From Candidatus Zipacnadia bacterium (GTDB lineage Bacteria > Armatimonadota > Zipacnadia > Zipacnadales > Zipacnadaceae): a stretch of DNA of 5,559 nt. Shown one piece after another: positions 4,726 to 5,559 of the stretch. Both the position numbers and the translations under genes were made by a program. Within the stretch, counting starts at the first letter, position 1; every line of letters starts with the position of its first letter. Where the stretch lies: contig JALGTS010000090.1 in the NCBI GenBank assembly GCA_029821255.1, forward strand, positions 1 through 5,559. The letters are read 5' to 3'. The notes under the pieces were generated by a model, which had not been told where the DNA came from, did no database searches, and saw only the letters and a list, made by a program, of their open reading frames with translations.

Positions 4726-5133
4726 CTATCGCAGCTTACTGAGCAAGTCAGAGATCTCCTGATATTGTTGATTAGTTGGGGCCAAAGCCAATGCCTCATC
4801 TATGAGCTGCCGGGCCCTCGCAGTCTGGCCCAGGCGTGCGTAGACGACACTGAGCTTGGCGTAGGCATCGGGAAAGTCCGGCCGCAGCTCAATGACTCGG
4901 TGCAGAGCCTGAGCAGCCGGTCCTAACTGGCCGCCATGCAGGTAGGCTAAGCCCAATCCGTAGTGAGCATCATCGTCATCGGGGTTGTCCGCTGTCCTTG
5001 TTCGATATTCCTCAATCAACTCTCTAAAAGCTGCGGATTGCCCCTCATCAGCCTGCGTCAACGCTGCTCCACAATAGCGACAGTAAGCATCGTTGGCATC
5101 AACCGGTTGCTCACATACAGGACAGATAGGCAT
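4726..5133 (-). CDS. zinc-ribbon and TPR-repeat protein
   Basis: This small cytoplasmic protein (135 aa from the chosen start) has two recognisable parts. The N-terminal zinc ribbon has C4-X2-C7-X10-C18-X2-C21 (PICPVCEQP ... YCRYCGA), the double-zinc-ribbon-like pattern seen in many uncharacterised bacterial proteins. After a helical linker come two tetratricopeptide repeats, roughly 55-87 (AHYGLGLAYLHGGQLGPAAQ ... ELRPDF) and 89-121 (AYAKLSVVYARLGQTARARQ ... ALAP), and a short capping helix. TPRs bind protein partners, so an adaptor role is likely; the partner is unknown. ATG 5133 is preferred: GGGGA lies ten bases upstream and the ribbon starts at once. TTG 5184 would add 17 residues without a better site. 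It lies between the SPL-like and Mth938-like genes on the same strand. Confidence 0.82.
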   Translation of the reverse strand: MPICPVCEQPVDANDAYCRYCGAALTQADEGQSAAFRELIEEYRTRTADNPDDDDAHYGLGLAYLHGGQLGPAAQALHRVIELRPDFPDAYAKLSVVYARLGQTARARQLIDEALALAPTNQQYQEISDLLSKLR

Positions 5134-5188
5134 CGGCTGTACATTCCCCAAGTCAATTGTAGCGTGGCTATTGGGCTGGGTCAAGGGG

Positions 5189-5284
5189 TTATCCGCGGCG
5201 TCTTCTTCCTAAGCAGACCACACTGTTATTATCCGCCAGTTCCATCATATTGCTCGATATAAAGCCAGGAAGCGCCCTTTCCAT
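5189..5284 (-). other. 31-codon frame between the SPL-like and TPR genes
   Basis: On the minus strand an ATG at 5284, nine bases after the SPL-like gene's stop, opens 31 codons (MERALPGFISSNMMELADNN and an arginine-rich end) to TAA at 5189-5191. No good ribosome site precedes it. Its position exactly fills the intergenic gap. It could be a microprotein, but the support is positional only. Confidence 0.15.
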
Positions 5285-5293
5285 GCCACTGCT

Positions 5294-5559
5294 TCAAACG
5301 CATCCGGCGACCCGATTCGCCAAAGCGAGCTGCCGGGCCACACGGCCAACCCGACTCCGTAACTGTGTGAGGTACGCGTTACGGCTGTCACTGTGAAGTA
5401 GGAGCCGGTGGTAGCGTGCGAATAGGTCAGGGAAGTGCTGGCGGAGCAGCGTTGCTACCGACGGCCAGACTCGCGGCCGGGGGTTGATGGCGTCCACCCA
5501 GATCACATCTACGCCCAAGTCAGCCGCCCGATGAAACATAGTATTGATCGATGCCTGGC
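5294..5559 (-). CDS. C-terminal part of a probable SPL/COG1533-type radical SAM protein (5' end outside the window)
   Basis: The frame stays open past the window edge. The visible part is the last 88 or so residues, reading QASINTMFHRAADLGVDVIW followed by VDAINPRPRVWPSV, and ends at TGA 5294-5296. The GVDVIWVDAINPRPRVW block, followed by a helix with HFPDLFARYHRLL, resembles the C-terminal end of radical SAM proteins of the spore-photoproduct-lyase-like group (COG1533). There, a late barrel strand is followed by a W-x-x-V-x-x-x-L-x-x-x-x-P-x-L helix. The catalytic CX3CX2C motif would lie upstream and cannot be seen. An internal ATG at 5539 is probably not the start, because the coding-like sequence continues before it. 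It heads the minus-strand series with the TPR and Mth938-like genes. The family call is by resemblance only. Confidence 0.55.
   Translation of the reverse strand, partial: QASINTMFHRAADLGVDVIWVDAINPRPRVWPSVATLLRQHFPDLFARYHRLLLHSDSRNAYLTQLRSRVGRVARQLALANRVAGCV

Noticed and set aside
1..5559. tRNA, rRNA, CRISPR array, insertion sequence ends or transposase
   Set aside because: No regularly spaced repeats, cloverleaf with a TTC-type T-loop, rRNA-like stretch or transposase motif was seen on either strand.

Overview
The window looks like ordinary bacterial chromosome of middling GC (about half in most genes). It carries six recognisable protein genes, separated by gaps that hold several gene-like fragments. 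There is no ribosomal RNA, tRNA, CRISPR array, transposase or other marker that fixes the taxon. A lipoprotein signal and strong Shine-Dalgarno sites show it is bacterial. The bacterial-type PAC2 protein, the GTG/TTG starts and the mix of poorly characterised housekeeping families would suit a Chloroflexota- or actinobacteria-like lineage, but that is a weak inference.

Layout, left to right. Bases 1-430 hold no convincing full gene: a possible 3' end of a plus-strand gene (1-63), two GC-rich hairpins, and a 32-codon reading frame with an excellent ribosome site (186-284). Next is a CapA/PgsA-type lipoprotein on the minus strand (432-1625). Directly upstream of it is an 84-codon minus-strand frame without a clear start, whose stop overlaps an ATG near the capA start. 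Two plus-strand genes follow: a PflA/PflX-like radical SAM enzyme with extra cysteine clusters at both ends (1880-2926) and a PAC2-family protein (3106-4044). The right third is minus-strand: an Mth938-like protein (4224-4562), a zinc-ribbon/TPR protein (4726-5133) and the C-terminal end of a probable SPL-type radical SAM protein (5294 to the window edge).

The PAC2 gene and the Mth938-like gene converge. The gap between them is clearly richer in GC (about 70% over 4141-4230) and reads like a small piece of a foreign minus-strand operon: the end of one gene, a Shine-Dalgarno site, and the first codons of another.

No complete new system can be shown from the sequence. The points most worth a second look are the multi-cluster radical SAM enzyme next to PAC2, the GC-rich fragment at 4040-4230, the leader-like region at 64-185, and the repeated presence of coding-like remnants between the intact genes.
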